From Azolla pinnata (Eukaryota; Streptophyta; Polypodiopsida; Salviniales; Salviniaceae), in contig JBBBWG010011946.1 of NCBI GenBank assembly GCA_037176905.1, positions 1 through 20,124 on the forward strand: a stretch of DNA of 20,124 nt, given 5' to 3'. A program made the position numbers and the translations under genes. Of the stretch, positions 19,980 through 20,124 are shown piece after piece (within the stretch, counting starts at the first letter, position 1; each line of letters begins with the position of its first letter). The notes below the pieces were generated by a model. It did not search any database. It worked only from the letters and a program-made list of their open reading frames with translations, and was not told where the DNA came from.

Positions 19980-20124
19980 TTGAAATAAGTCCAATTTAAC
20001 CAAAAAGAAGAAGAGTTGAAATAAGTCCAATTTTAACCAAAAAAAAAAGTTGAAATATGTCCAATTTAACCAAAAAAGAAAGAAGAAGAGTTGAAATAAG
20101 TCTAATTTAACCAAAGAAGAAGAA
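19979..20124. repeat. ~35-41-bp tandem repeat with GAA spacers (four copies)
   Basis: Copies of GTTGAAATAAGTCCAATTTA followed by ACCAAA start at 19979, 20015, 20049 and 20090, separated by short poly-A or GAA runs. The block runs off the right edge, so its true copy number is unknown. Confidence 0.9.

Noticed and set aside
1-20124. CRISPR-like or defence-system arrays suggested by repeat-spacer patterns
   Set aside because: The repeat-spacer look of 14499-15182 comes from GAA microsatellite runs. The spacers are nearly identical rather than unique, and the locus is plant nuclear DNA.

Overview
This is nuclear DNA of a land plant. Three intron-containing genes can be assembled exon by exon. 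Each product matches a plant protein family, the introns are AT-rich with GT..AG borders, and one large intron holds a decayed Ty1/copia retrotransposon. Nothing prokaryotic is present: no operons and no Shine-Dalgarno sites. The exact lineage cannot be read from the window. The abundant GAA/TTC microsatellite and long repeat-filled introns would suit a seed-free plant such as a fern, but that is a weak guess.

Layout. Positions 1-9760 (+ strand) hold a six-exon gene for a GT90/CAP10 (rumi/POGLUT-like, DUF821) glycosyltransferase of 513 aa. Its leader carries a CTT tract and a GAA/GGA tract inside a long overlapping upstream ORF. Its intron 1 holds a ~45-bp tandem repeat, and its intron 5 (3.9 kb) holds the copia relic. 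Positions 9761-11282 are the tail-to-tail interval with short 3' repeats. Positions 11283-14469 (- strand) hold a five-exon gene for a mitochondrial gamma-type carbonic anhydrase (complex I subunit, 265 aa) with all three metal-binding histidines. Immediately upstream of its ATG is a ~680-bp composite GAA/TTC minisatellite (14499-15182). Positions 15183-16155 are intergenic. Positions 16156-19905 (- strand) hold a six-exon gene for a calcineurin-B-like EF-hand protein (175 aa, N-terminal MGNTSS). Its last 17 codons sit alone behind a 2.5-kb intron that contains a ~105-bp tandem repeat and a MITE-like inverted-repeat element. The window ends in another TTC/GAA tract and a ~37-bp tandem repeat.

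The genes serve unrelated cell functions: secretory-pathway glycosylation, mitochondrial complex I and calcium binding. I see no sign of a functional cluster. The one shared feature is a CTT/TTC pyrimidine tract on the sense strand near the 5' end of all three genes. I found no novel enzyme system, CRISPR array, tRNA or rRNA. The points most worth a second look are the 5'-leader repeats, the overlapping upstream ORF, the isolated terminal mini-exon, and the internally duplicated copia relic. All exon borders come from reading splice motifs, frame continuity and remembered family conservation, not from transcript data.
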